Source of the DNA: Thalassobellus sp050294475
GTDB taxonomy: Bacteria > Bacteroidota > Bacteroidia > Flavobacteriales > Flavobacteriaceae
Assembly: GCA_050294475.1 (NCBI GenBank)
Contig: JBNKOE010000014.1
Span: 62,001 to 126,000, forward strand
Direction of reading: 5' to 3'
Length of the DNA stretch: 64,000 nt
Part shown: positions 36,616 to 44,306 of the stretch, one piece after another
Layout: every line of letters begins with the position of its first letter
Numbering within the stretch: the stretch's first letter is position 1
Made by a program: the position numbers and the translations under genes
Notes under the pieces: generated by a model
The model's database searches: none
What the model saw: the letters and a program-made list of their open reading frames with translations, nothing else
What the model was told of the DNA's origin: nothing

Positions 36616-36621
36616 TGCTCC

Positions 36622-37080
36622 ATGCAAAAAAACATAAACATACAAAACAAAAAAGCGCGCTTTCTATATGAAATAATAGATAAGTACACTGCTGGTATTG
36701 TATTAACAGGAACCGAAATAAAATCAATTCGCAGCAGTAAAGCTAGTATTGCTGAAAGTTTTTGTGAGTTTAATGAACGTGGTGAATTGTTTGTAATAAA
36801 CATGACTATACAAGAATATGCTTTTGGCAATTACTACAACCACCGACCAAAAGCAGAACGTAAGCTTCTTTTAAATAAAAAGGAATTAAAAAAACTTAGA
36901 AAAGATGTTGAGGCTAAAGGTCTTGCTATTATCCCTTTACGATTATTTATTAACGACAACGGTTACGCAAAACTAGAAATTGCCTTAGGAAAAGGTAAAA
37001 AACTCTTTGACAAACGCGAAACGATAAAAGATCGTGATAATAAACGTGATTTAGATAGAATCAAGAAGATTTACAAATAG
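36622..37080 (+). CDS. smpB: SsrA-binding protein
   Basis: 152 residues from the ATG at 36622; an upstream TTG at 36613 would add three residues but lies in the -7 box. GIVLTGTEIKSIRSSKAS (about 25-42), the central fold with YNHRPKAERKLLL and the C-terminal tail KKLFDKRETIKDRD are diagnostic. SmpB binds tmRNA and places it in stalled ribosomes for trans-translation. The tmRNA gene itself is not in this window. Confidence 0.96.
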   Translation: MQKNINIQNKKARFLYEIIDKYTAGIVLTGTEIKSIRSSKASIAESFCEFNERGELFVINMTIQEYAFGNYYNHRPKAERKLLLNKKELKKLRKDVEAKGLAIIPLRLFINDNGYAKLEIALGKGKKLFDKRETIKDRDNKRDLDRIKKIYK

Positions 37081-37158
37081 ATTTCTTAATTTTAAGAAAG
37101 CCTTAACGCTGTAACACTCTGTAAATTTTTAATTTTAAACTTATACTATATTTTATAT

Positions 37159-37689
37159 ATGAAAAAACTATTTCTACTGTTAGCAATAAGCTTTATATCG
37201 ATAACAATACAAGCTCAAGAAAACACAGAATCTAAAAAAGATTACTCGACTAACGTATCATCGCTTGATAATATTATAGAATCACTTTATAATGTGATTT
37301 CTGGTGAAAAAGGAGTAGAAAGAAATTGGGAACTTTTCAAATTTTTATTTAAACCCAACGCTAAATTAATTCCTTCATGGAAAAATAAAGAAGGAGTTTA
37401 TGAAATACGCTATTTGAACCCAGATGATTATATAAAAAGTTCTGGAAAATGGCTTGTTGAAAATGGTTTTTTTGAAAAAGAAATACACCGTAAAGTAGAT
37501 ACTTTTGGAAAAATTTCTCAAGTATTTAGTACTTATGAAACGTTTTATAGTGAAGCCGATGAAAAACCTTTTATGCGAGGTATTAATAGCATTCAACTAT
37601 TAAATAATGGCAAACGCTGGTGGATAATTAACGTTTACTGGATGCAAGAAACCGAAGAAAACCCAATTCCAGAAGCATATTTAAAATAA
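37159..37689 (+). CDS. Secreted NTF2-like protein of unknown function
   Basis: 176 residues. A signal peptide (about 1-20, ending IQAQ) is followed by a single domain: helix LDNIIESLYNVISGEKG (about 37-53), NWELFKFLFKPNAKLIPSWK, then strands up to GKRWWIINVYWMQET. That order, with the RNAL-like F-K-P-NAKL turn, is characteristic of the NTF2/SnoaL-like alpha+beta barrel. No catalytic residues can be assigned. The gene is between smpB and a flavin-binding PNPOx-like gene, 13 bases from the latter, suggesting co-transcription. Confidence 0.65.
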   Translation: MKKLFLLLAISFISITIQAQENTESKKDYSTNVSSLDNIIESLYNVISGEKGVERNWELFKFLFKPNAKLIPSWKNKEGVYEIRYLNPDDYIKSSGKWLVENGFFEKEIHRKVDTFGKISQVFSTYETFYSEADEKPFMRGINSIQLLNNGKRWWIINVYWMQETEENPIPEAYLK

Positions 37690-37702
37690 GCTACTCCAAA
37701 TT

Positions 37703-38248
37703 ATGGGTAAACAACTTCCTGAAATAACCTCAGAATTAAAAGACTTCATTAAAGAGCAAAAAATATTTTTTGTAGGTACAGCTGCTCAAGATGGTCGCGT
37801 AAATATTTCACCAAAAGGGCATGATAGTCTTCACGTTTTAAACCCAAATAAATTAGTTTGGCTAAATCTTACAGGTAGTGGCAATGAAACAGCAGCGCAT
37901 CTTTTAAAAAATGATAGAATGACCATTATGTTTTGTGCTTTTGAAGGGAAACCGCTTATTTTAAGACTTTACGGAAAAGCCAAAATTTATCATGAAAGAG
38001 ATTCCGAATTTCATAAATACATAAATCTATTTGAAGAAAACAAAGGCTCAAGACAAATTATTGAGTTAGATATTAACTTAGTACAAACATCTTGTGGTTT
38101 TTCGGTACCATTTATGGACTTTAAAGAAGAACGCGGTATATTAAACGCTTGGTCTGAAAAACAAGGTAAAGAAAAAATAAAATTGTATTGGCAAGAAAAA
38201 AACACAAAAAGTATTGATGGTTTTGAAACTAAAATTTTAGACAACTAA
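37703..38248 (+). CDS. Pyridoxamine 5'-phosphate oxidase-like flavoprotein
   Basis: 181 residues. The split-barrel pattern starts FFVGTAAQDGRVNISPKGHD (about 24-43), continues VWLNLTGSGNETAAHL and RMTIMFCAFEGKPLILRLYG. This is the general FMN-binding PNPOx-like fold, in the branch that includes F420- and FMN-dependent oxidoreductases of unclear substrate rather than true PdxH, which is longer and has a conserved C-terminal motif. It follows the NTF2-like gene by 13 bases and converges on pcm with a 5-base gap. Confidence 0.82.
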   Translation: MGKQLPEITSELKDFIKEQKIFFVGTAAQDGRVNISPKGHDSLHVLNPNKLVWLNLTGSGNETAAHLLKNDRMTIMFCAFEGKPLILRLYGKAKIYHERDSEFHKYINLFEENKGSRQIIELDINLVQTSCGFSVPFMDFKEERGILNAWSEKQGKEKIKLYWQEKNTKSIDGFETKILDN

Positions 38249-38253
38249 CAATA

Positions 38254-38895
38254 CTAATTCTTATTCTCTAACAAAGGCACAAAACGAAATTCACCAAATT
38301 CTTCCTGCTCAAATTCTTTTGGACCTTTTCTAATAAAAAGTGTCATAATTTGAACATCGTCACCCACAGGAATAACAAGCCTACCTCCTACTTTTAACTG
38401 ACTCAATAATGGTTTAGGTACAAAAGGTGCTCCTGCTGTTACAATAATACTATCAAAAGGTGCTTCATCTGGCAATCCTTTATAACCATCGCCAAAAATG
38501 AGTTTCTTTGCTCGATAGCCTAATTTTGGTAAAAACTTACTCGTCTTTTTAAATAACTCTTGTTGGCGCTCAATACTAAACACTCTAGCTCCCAACTCGC
38601 ATAAGACAGCCGTTTGATAACCACTTCCAGTTCCTATTTCAAGAATTTTATCTTCTTTTTTTACTTCTAACAATTCACTTTGAAAAGCAACTGTGTATGG
38701 TTGTGAAATAGTTTGATCTGCCGAAATAGGAAAAGCCTTGTCCTGATAAGCATGATCTAAAAAACCAGAATCCATAAATAAATGTCTTGGAATTTTACCA
38801 ATAGCGTTTAAAACGGCTTCATTGGTTATTCCTTTCTTTTTTAATACGTTAACTAACTGTTGTCTTAATCCCTTATGCTTAAAAGTATCTTTCAA
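38254..38895 (-). CDS. pcm: Protein-L-isoaspartate O-methyltransferase
   Basis: 213 residues. SAM-binding motif I GTGSGYQTAVL (about 83-93), ISQPYTVAFQ before it (the ADQTISQPY motif that binds the isoaspartyl substrate), post-I VFSIER and motif II DSIIVTAGAP. It methylates isoaspartyl residues in damaged proteins as the first repair step, in the cytoplasm. It is isolated on the minus strand, convergent with the PNPOx-like gene. Confidence 0.95.
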   Translation of the reverse strand: MKDTFKHKGLRQQLVNVLKKKGITNEAVLNAIGKIPRHLFMDSGFLDHAYQDKAFPISADQTISQPYTVAFQSELLEVKKEDKILEIGTGSGYQTAVLCELGARVFSIERQQELFKKTSKFLPKLGYRAKKLIFGDGYKGLPDEAPFDSIIVTAGAPFVPKPLLSQLKVGGRLVIPVGDDVQIMTLFIRKGPKEFEQEEFGEFRFVPLLENKN

Positions 38896-39042
38896 TGTTG
38901 GTGTGGTTTGTTCTGCTAAAATTAGTCAAAGATTTTAAAGTTGAAAACAATTTTGCTACATTTTATTTTCAATAAAAAATTCATGTTAAATCATCAAATT
39001 CATGTGTTAAATATCTTATTTTTGTTGAAAACCTAAATAATT

Positions 39043-40002
39043 ATGCTAAAAGTTGGTGTACTTGGTGCTGGCCACCTAGGAAAAATTCATTTAAGACTTC
39101 TTAAACAATCTGAAAAATACAACCTTATTGGCTTTTATGATGCCGATGAGACAAACGGTAAAAAAGTAGAAGCAGAATTTGGATATAAATTTTTTGATTC
39201 TATTGAATCGCTTATTGACGCTGTTGATGTGGTAGATATTGTAACACCTACCTTATCTCATTATGATTGTGCTAAACAAGCCATTGCAAAAGGTAAGCAC
39301 ATTTTTATTGAAAAGCCTATTACCAATACCGTTGAAGAAGCCGAACATATTAGAGAACTATTATCAGAACACAATTTACGCGGACAAGTAGGTCATGTTG
39401 AACGTTTTAATCCTGCTTTTTTAGCTGTTAGAGAAGACATTAAATCGCCTATGTTTATTGAAACTCATCGATTGGCTGAGTTTAATCCGCGTGGTACCGA
39501 TGTTCCTGTGGTTTTAGATTTAATGATTCATGATATAGATATTATTTTAAGCATCGTAAAATCTAAAGTCAAAAATGTATCTGCAAGTGGTGTATCTGTT
39601 ATAAGTGACACACCCGATATAGCCAATGCGCGATTAGAATTTGAAAACGGCTGTGTTGCTAATTTAACAGCTAGTAGAATTTCTCTTAAAAGAATGCGTA
39701 AGGCACGCTTCTTTCAAAAAGACGCTTATATCTCAGTCGATTTTCTTGAAAAGAAATGTGAAGTTGTTAAAATGAAAGACGCTCCAGAAAATCCTGGTGA
39801 TTTTGATATGGTATTACAAAATGCCGAAGGTGTGAAAAAACAAATCTATTTTGATAATCCTAAAATAGCAGATAATAATTCTATTTTAGATGAATTAGAA
39901 ACTTTTGCAAATGCTATTAATAACAATACAACACCAATTGTTACTTTGCATGATGGCACCGAAGCTTTACGTGTTGCTACACAAATTATTAATTGTTTTT
40001 AA
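39043..40002 (+). CDS. Gfo/Idh/MocA family oxidoreductase
   Basis: 319 residues. N-terminal Rossmann fold with GAGHLGKIH (about 7-15), the conserved EKP of IFIEKPIT (about 90-97), then GQVGHVERFNPAF and the C-terminal domain with LDLMIHDIDI (about 160-169). It oxidises or reduces a sugar or related polyol with NAD(P); the substrate cannot be told from sequence. HVERFNPAF is typical of the group found in lipid A or nucleotide-sugar pathways, but no such genes are adjacent. Followed 56 bases later by a 3-hydroxyacyl-CoA dehydrogenase gene, same strand. Confidence 0.85.
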   Translation: MLKVGVLGAGHLGKIHLRLLKQSEKYNLIGFYDADETNGKKVEAEFGYKFFDSIESLIDAVDVVDIVTPTLSHYDCAKQAIAKGKHIFIEKPITNTVEEAEHIRELLSEHNLRGQVGHVERFNPAFLAVREDIKSPMFIETHRLAEFNPRGTDVPVVLDLMIHDIDIILSIVKSKVKNVSASGVSVISDTPDIANARLEFENGCVANLTASRISLKRMRKARFFQKDAYISVDFLEKKCEVVKMKDAPENPGDFDMVLQNAEGVKKQIYFDNPKIADNNSILDELETFANAINNNTTPIVTLHDGTEALRVATQIINCF

Positions 40003-40058
40003 AATAAATTTTTCGTCCCGATGGTTATCTGGGTAGCAGAAATAAAAACATACAACCA

Positions 40059-40946
40059 ATGAAAAATATAGCAGTAATAGGTGCTGGCACTATGGGAAAT
40101 GGTATTGCACATACCTTTGCGCAAACAGGCTTTAAAGTAAACCTTATTGATATTAGTGAAACTTCTTTAAAAAAAGGGATAGAAACCATTTCAAGAAATC
40201 TTGATAGAATGGTTGCTAAAGAGAAAATCACTGAATCTGAAAAAGCAAAAACTCTTTCAAATATTACAAGCTATACATCAATAGAAAAAGGCGTTCAATC
40301 TGCCGATTTAGTAGTAGAAGCAGCCACAGAAAACTTAGATTTAAAACTAACTATTTTTAAACAGTTAGATGAAGCTTGCGCGGAAAACACCATTTTAGCG
40401 ACTAACACTTCTTCTATTTCTATTACACAAATTGCAGCAGTAACTTCCAAACCCGATAAGGTTATTGGCATGCATTTTATGAATCCTGTTCCTATTATGA
40501 CACTAGTTGAAATAATTCGTGGTTATAACACCAGTGATGACGTTACAAAAACCATCATGGATGTATCAAAAAAATTGGGAAAAGAACCTGTAGAAGTTAA
40601 TGATTACCCAGGATTTGTTGCTAATAGAATTTTAATGCCTATGCTTAACGAATCTATTGAAACCTTATACAATGGTGTTGCTGGAGTACACGAAATAGAT
40701 ACGGTTATGAAATTAGGTATGGCGCATCCTATGGGACCATTACAATTGGCCGATTTTATTGGCTTAGATGTTTGTTTATCTATCCTAAATGTGATGTACA
40801 ATGGATTTAAAAACCCTAAATATGCACCATGTCCGTTATTAGTTAACATGGTAAATGCTGGTAAATTGGGAGTAAAATCTGGAGAAGGTTTTTATGATTA
40901 TTCTGAAAGTAGAAAAGCAGAGAAAATAGCGAAACAATTTATTTAG
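40059..40946 (+). CDS. hbd: 3-hydroxybutyryl-CoA dehydrogenase
   Basis: 295 residues, typical for the single-function enzyme. NAD-binding GAGTMGNGIA (8-17), the catalytic region NTSSISITQIA and HFMNPVPIMTLVEII (His near 140, in GMHFMNPV), and the C-terminal helical domain with DYPGFVANRILMPMLNE. It oxidises (S)-3-hydroxybutyryl-CoA or catalyses the reverse step in butanoate and fatty-acid metabolism. The gene is between a Gfo/Idh/MocA gene and a DUF1015 gene, with no thiolase or enoyl-CoA hydratase nearby, so the pathway is not clear here. Confidence 0.92.
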   Translation: MKNIAVIGAGTMGNGIAHTFAQTGFKVNLIDISETSLKKGIETISRNLDRMVAKEKITESEKAKTLSNITSYTSIEKGVQSADLVVEAATENLDLKLTIFKQLDEACAENTILATNTSSISITQIAAVTSKPDKVIGMHFMNPVPIMTLVEIIRGYNTSDDVTKTIMDVSKKLGKEPVEVNDYPGFVANRILMPMLNESIETLYNGVAGVHEIDTVMKLGMAHPMGPLQLADFIGLDVCLSILNVMYNGFKNPKYAPCPLLVNMVNAGKLGVKSGEGFYDYSESRKAEKIAKQFI

Positions 40947-40971
40947 TCTTCAGTTCACAGCCATCAGTCAA

Positions 40972-40992
40972 TACTGGTTACTGCTTACTGCT
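40972..40992. repeat. Three tandem heptamers
   Basis: TACTGGT-TACTGCT-TACTGCT in the 57-base gap between hbd and the DUF1015 gene. The bases before them (CAGTTCACAGCCATCAGTCA) are degenerate relatives of the same motif. No function is visible. Confidence 0.5.
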
Positions 40993-41003
40993 AACTTCAA
41001 AAC

Positions 41004-42242
41004 ATGGCAAAAGTAATTCCTTTTAAAGCGGTAAGACCAACACGAGACAAAGTTAGTCTTGTAGCCTCTCGATCTTATCAAAGTTATACTCAAGCTGAAT
41101 TGGAAGCACGTATGAACTATAATCCTTTTTCGTTCTTACATATTGTCAACCCTGGTTATAAATATCATAAAGACATTACTGGAAAGGAAAGGTATGCCTT
41201 AGTACGAAACCGCTATTTAGAATTTAAGGAAGATTGTATTTTTGTTCAAGATGAAACACCTACTTATTACATATATAAAATTGTAAATCGAGATGGATTT
41301 TCATTTTCAGGAATTGTAGCTGCTGTAAGTACCGAAGATTATAATAATGATATTATTAAAAAACACGAAGATACTATTGAATATCGTGAAAACATTTTTA
41401 AAGATTATTTAAAAACTGTTGGCTTTAATGCAGAACCTGTACTGCTCACATACCCAGACAATAATATTATTGCCAATATTATTTCTGAAACACAAAAAAA
41501 ACGTGCCGAATTTGAATTTACTACCACATATCGGGATACACATTATTTATGGAAATTAGAAGATGAAACTATAATAAAAAAGATTACCACAGAATTTAAA
41601 AATATTGAAACTATTTATATTGCAGATGGTCATCACCGATCAGCATCTTCTTATTTATTGTCTGAAGAATTAAAATCTGAAAACAAAAACCATACAGGAA
41701 ATGAACCTTATAATTATTTTATGAGTTACTTAATTCCTGAATCTGAATTAAAAATTTATGAATTCAATAGATTAATTAAAGATTTAAACGGACTTACTAA
41801 AGAATCTTTTTTAATTAAACTAGATGCTATATTTCGAATTGAAAATAGAGGCAATGAATTATACATACCAAATAATAAACATCATTTTAGTATGTATTTA
41901 GATGGCGAATTTTATTCATTATATTTAAGAAAAAACAAATACCCATTTAAAACGTCGTTAGATTCTTTAGATACACAAATTCTTTTTAAAACCATTTTAG
42001 AACCAATTTTAGGAATAACAGATTTACGTAATGATACCCGTATAAGCTATTCACATGGTAAAAACAATTTAGTTTCCATAAAGAGTAAAATTGATAATGG
42101 AGAGTTTACTGTTGGATTCGGTTTAGTCCCTATTAATATTGAAGAACTAAAAGCCATTGCAAATGAAGGATTAACCATGCCTCCAAAAAGTACGTTTATT
42201 GAACCTAAATTAAGAAGTGGTGTTACCATTTATGAATTTTAA
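41004..42242 (+). CDS. DUF1015 family protein
   Basis: 412 residues. MAKVIPFKAVRPTRDKVSLV (start), NPFSFLHIVNPG (about 40-51), a central YIADGHHRSAS (about 206-216) and GLTMPPKSTFIEPKLRSG (C-terminal) are diagnostic for DUF1015. The ADGHHR motif looks like a metal or nucleotide site, and in many Bacteroidota the gene lies beside serine or phosphoserine metabolism genes; here it is followed after 3 bases by yggS. Biochemical role unknown. It appears to lead the co-directed run that ends at miaA. Confidence 0.9.
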   Translation: MAKVIPFKAVRPTRDKVSLVASRSYQSYTQAELEARMNYNPFSFLHIVNPGYKYHKDITGKERYALVRNRYLEFKEDCIFVQDETPTYYIYKIVNRDGFSFSGIVAAVSTEDYNNDIIKKHEDTIEYRENIFKDYLKTVGFNAEPVLLTYPDNNIIANIISETQKKRAEFEFTTTYRDTHYLWKLEDETIIKKITTEFKNIETIYIADGHHRSASSYLLSEELKSENKNHTGNEPYNYFMSYLIPESELKIYEFNRLIKDLNGLTKESFLIKLDAIFRIENRGNELYIPNNKHHFSMYLDGEFYSLYLRKNKYPFKTSLDSLDTQILFKTILEPILGITDLRNDTRISYSHGKNNLVSIKSKIDNGEFTVGFGLVPINIEELKAIANEGLTMPPKSTFIEPKLRSGVTIYEF

Positions 42243-42245
42243 AAT

Positions 42246-42914
42246 ATGAGTATACAACAAAACCTAAACAACATAAAATCAACATTACCAGATAACGTAA
42301 CTTTAGTTGCTGTTTCTAAAACAAAACCTATATCAGATTTAATGGAAGCCTATCATGCTGGACAGCGTATTTTTGGTGAAAATAAAATTCAAGAAATGGC
42401 TGAAAAACATGAAGCCATGCCTAAAGATATTGAATGGCATATGATTGGACATGTACAGCGCAATAAAGTAAAATACATGGCACCATTTGTAAGTTTAATT
42501 CATGGTGTAGATAATTTTAAATTATTAAAAGAAATAAATAAACAAGCCAAAAAACAAGATAGAATTATTGATTGTCTATTTCAAATAAAAATAGCCTCAG
42601 AAGATTCTAAATTTGGGATGGTTCCTACAGAAGTTAAAGACATATTAAATTCTAAAGAATTTTCAGAATTAAAAAATATTAGAATTATTGGGCTTATGGG
42701 AATGGCTACTTTTACAAATGATACAAATCAAGTAAAGAAAGAATTCTCACTTTTAAAATCTACCTTTAACAAACTAAAAGAGTATCAAACAGATAATTGT
42801 AAACTAGAAACTATTTCAATGGGCATGAGTGGTGATTATAAACTCGCAATTGATTGTGGAAGTACTATGATTCGAGTTGGAAGTAGTATATTTGGTGAGA
42901 GAAATTACAATTAA
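42246..42914 (+). CDS. yggS: PLP homeostasis protein, YggS family
   Basis: 222 residues. PLP-binding lysine K25 in VAVSKTKP, GENKIQEM, WHMIGHVQRNKVK (about 60-72) and the C-terminal MGMSGDYKLAID (about 197-208). It is a single-domain TIM-barrel protein that binds PLP, controls vitamin B6 and amino-acid balance, and has no demonstrated enzymatic activity. It follows the DUF1015 gene by 3 bases and precedes the exonuclease fusion gene by 27. Confidence 0.93.
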   Translation: MSIQQNLNNIKSTLPDNVTLVAVSKTKPISDLMEAYHAGQRIFGENKIQEMAEKHEAMPKDIEWHMIGHVQRNKVKYMAPFVSLIHGVDNFKLLKEINKQAKKQDRIIDCLFQIKIASEDSKFGMVPTEVKDILNSKEFSELKNIRIIGLMGMATFTNDTNQVKKEFSLLKSTFNKLKEYQTDNCKLETISMGMSGDYKLAIDCGSTMIRVGSSIFGERNYN

Positions 42915-42941
42915 AAAAACAAATAAACGCATAAATATTTT

Positions 42942-44306
42942 TTGTACGCAATACTAGATATAGAAACCACTGGTGGTAAATACAATGAAGAAGGCATTAC
43001 TGAAATAGCCATTTATAAATTCGACGGACACGAAGTAGTCGATCAATTTATAAGCTTAATTAATCCCGAACGAGATATTCAACCTTTTGTAGTTAATCTC
43101 ACAGGCATTAATAGTAATATGCTTCGTAATGCGCCTAAGTTTTACGAAGTTGCAAAACGTATAGTAGAAATTACAGAAGACTGTATTTTAGTAGCACATA
43201 ATGCACAATTTGATTATCGCATTTTATCTACAGAATTTAGGCGTTTAGGTTTCGATTTTATCAGACCATCATTATGCACCGTAGAATTAGCAAAAGATTT
43301 AATTCCAGATCAAGCTTCTTATAGTTTAGGGAAGCTAGTACGATCACTAGGAATTCCAGTTACCGATAGACATCGTGCCTCTGGTGACGCCTTAGCAACG
43401 GTAAAATTATTTAAAATGCTTTTGGATAAAGATTCAACTAAAAGCATCATAAAATCTTCTATAAAATTAAACCCTAAACATCAATTAGAACCTCGGCATA
43501 TTGATATTGTTAAAGAATTACCATCTATAACTGGGGTTTATTATATTCACAAAGCAAACGGTGATATTATATACATTGGAAAAAGTAATAATATAAAAAA
43601 GCGCATCAATCAGCATTTTACTAACACCAATCAAAAATCAAAAAAAATTCAGGCTCACGTACATTCTGTTAGTTATGAAGCTACTGGCAGCGAATTGGTA
43701 GCTCTTTTAAAAGAAAGCGATGAAATAAAACGTATCAAACCTATTTATAACCGTGCTTTACGTCGTAATATATTTACACATGCTTTATATAGTTTTAAGG
43801 ATGAAAACGGATATATAAATCTAAAAATTGATGTTGCAGACGGTCGGAAAAAACCAATTACAACTTTTAGTAACAGACAAAGCGGAAAAAGCTTTATTAT
43901 AAAAGCCGTTGAAGATTATAATTTATGCCAGAAACTTACCGGTTTATACAAAACAAAAACCAGTTGCTTTAATTATGATATAAAAACATGTGAAGGTGCA
44001 TGTATTCAAAAAGAACCTTCAGAAATCTACAATAAACGCGTCAATAAACTTATTGACAAAAACAGCTACACTAATAAAAACATGGTTATTATTGATAAAG
44101 GCAGAGCTATTGATGAGCATAGCGCAATACTTATTGAAAACGGTGTTTTTAAAGGCTTAGGTTTTTTCAATTTAAATTATCAAATTAATAATATTGACGT
44201 TTTAGAATCTATTATCACACCAATGGAGAATAATAGAGATACTCAACATATTATTCAAAATTACCTCAGAAAAAATAAAAGATTGAAAATTATTACACTA
44301 GACTAA
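42942..44306 (+). CDS. DnaQ-type exonuclease fused to a GIY-YIG nuclease
   Basis: 454 residues from a TTG start. N-terminal DEDDh 3'-5' exonuclease: LDIETTG (5-11, with D6 and E8), the ExoII region VAHNAQFDYR (about 86-95), and ExoIII HRASGDALATV (about 146-156). The second domain, about 195-290, is a GIY-YIG endonuclease like the N-terminal part of UvrC and Cho (GVYYIHKANGDIIYIGKSNN split across motif). A C-terminal extension with paired Cys (CFNYDIKTCEGAC) follows. The exo plus GIY-YIG fusion resembles the DinG/PolC-epsilon-associated UvrC-like proteins and would act in DNA repair. Stop and next start abut exactly (44306/44307). Confidence 0.9.
   Translation: MYAILDIETTGGKYNEEGITEIAIYKFDGHEVVDQFISLINPERDIQPFVVNLTGINSNMLRNAPKFYEVAKRIVEITEDCILVAHNAQFDYRILSTEFRRLGFDFIRPSLCTVELAKDLIPDQASYSLGKLVRSLGIPVTDRHRASGDALATVKLFKMLLDKDSTKSIIKSSIKLNPKHQLEPRHIDIVKELPSITGVYYIHKANGDIIYIGKSNNIKKRINQHFTNTNQKSKKIQAHVHSVSYEATGSELVALLKESDEIKRIKPIYNRALRRNIFTHALYSFKDENGYINLKIDVADGRKKPITTFSNRQSGKSFIIKAVEDYNLCQKLTGLYKTKTSCFNYDIKTCEGACIQKEPSEIYNKRVNKLIDKNSYTNKNMVIIDKGRAIDEHSAILIENGVFKGLGFFNLNYQINNIDVLESIITPMENNRDTQHIIQNYLRKNKRLKIITLD

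Noticed and set aside
36613..36621. Three-residue extension of smpB from TTG
   Set aside because: It overlaps the -7 box and SmpB proteins do not carry it; ATG at 36622 is preferred.
37082..37099. TTTCTTAA-TT-TTAAGAAA just after smpB as terminator
   Set aside because: A two-base loop cannot form a normal hairpin and no T-run follows; it may be a chance AT palindrome.
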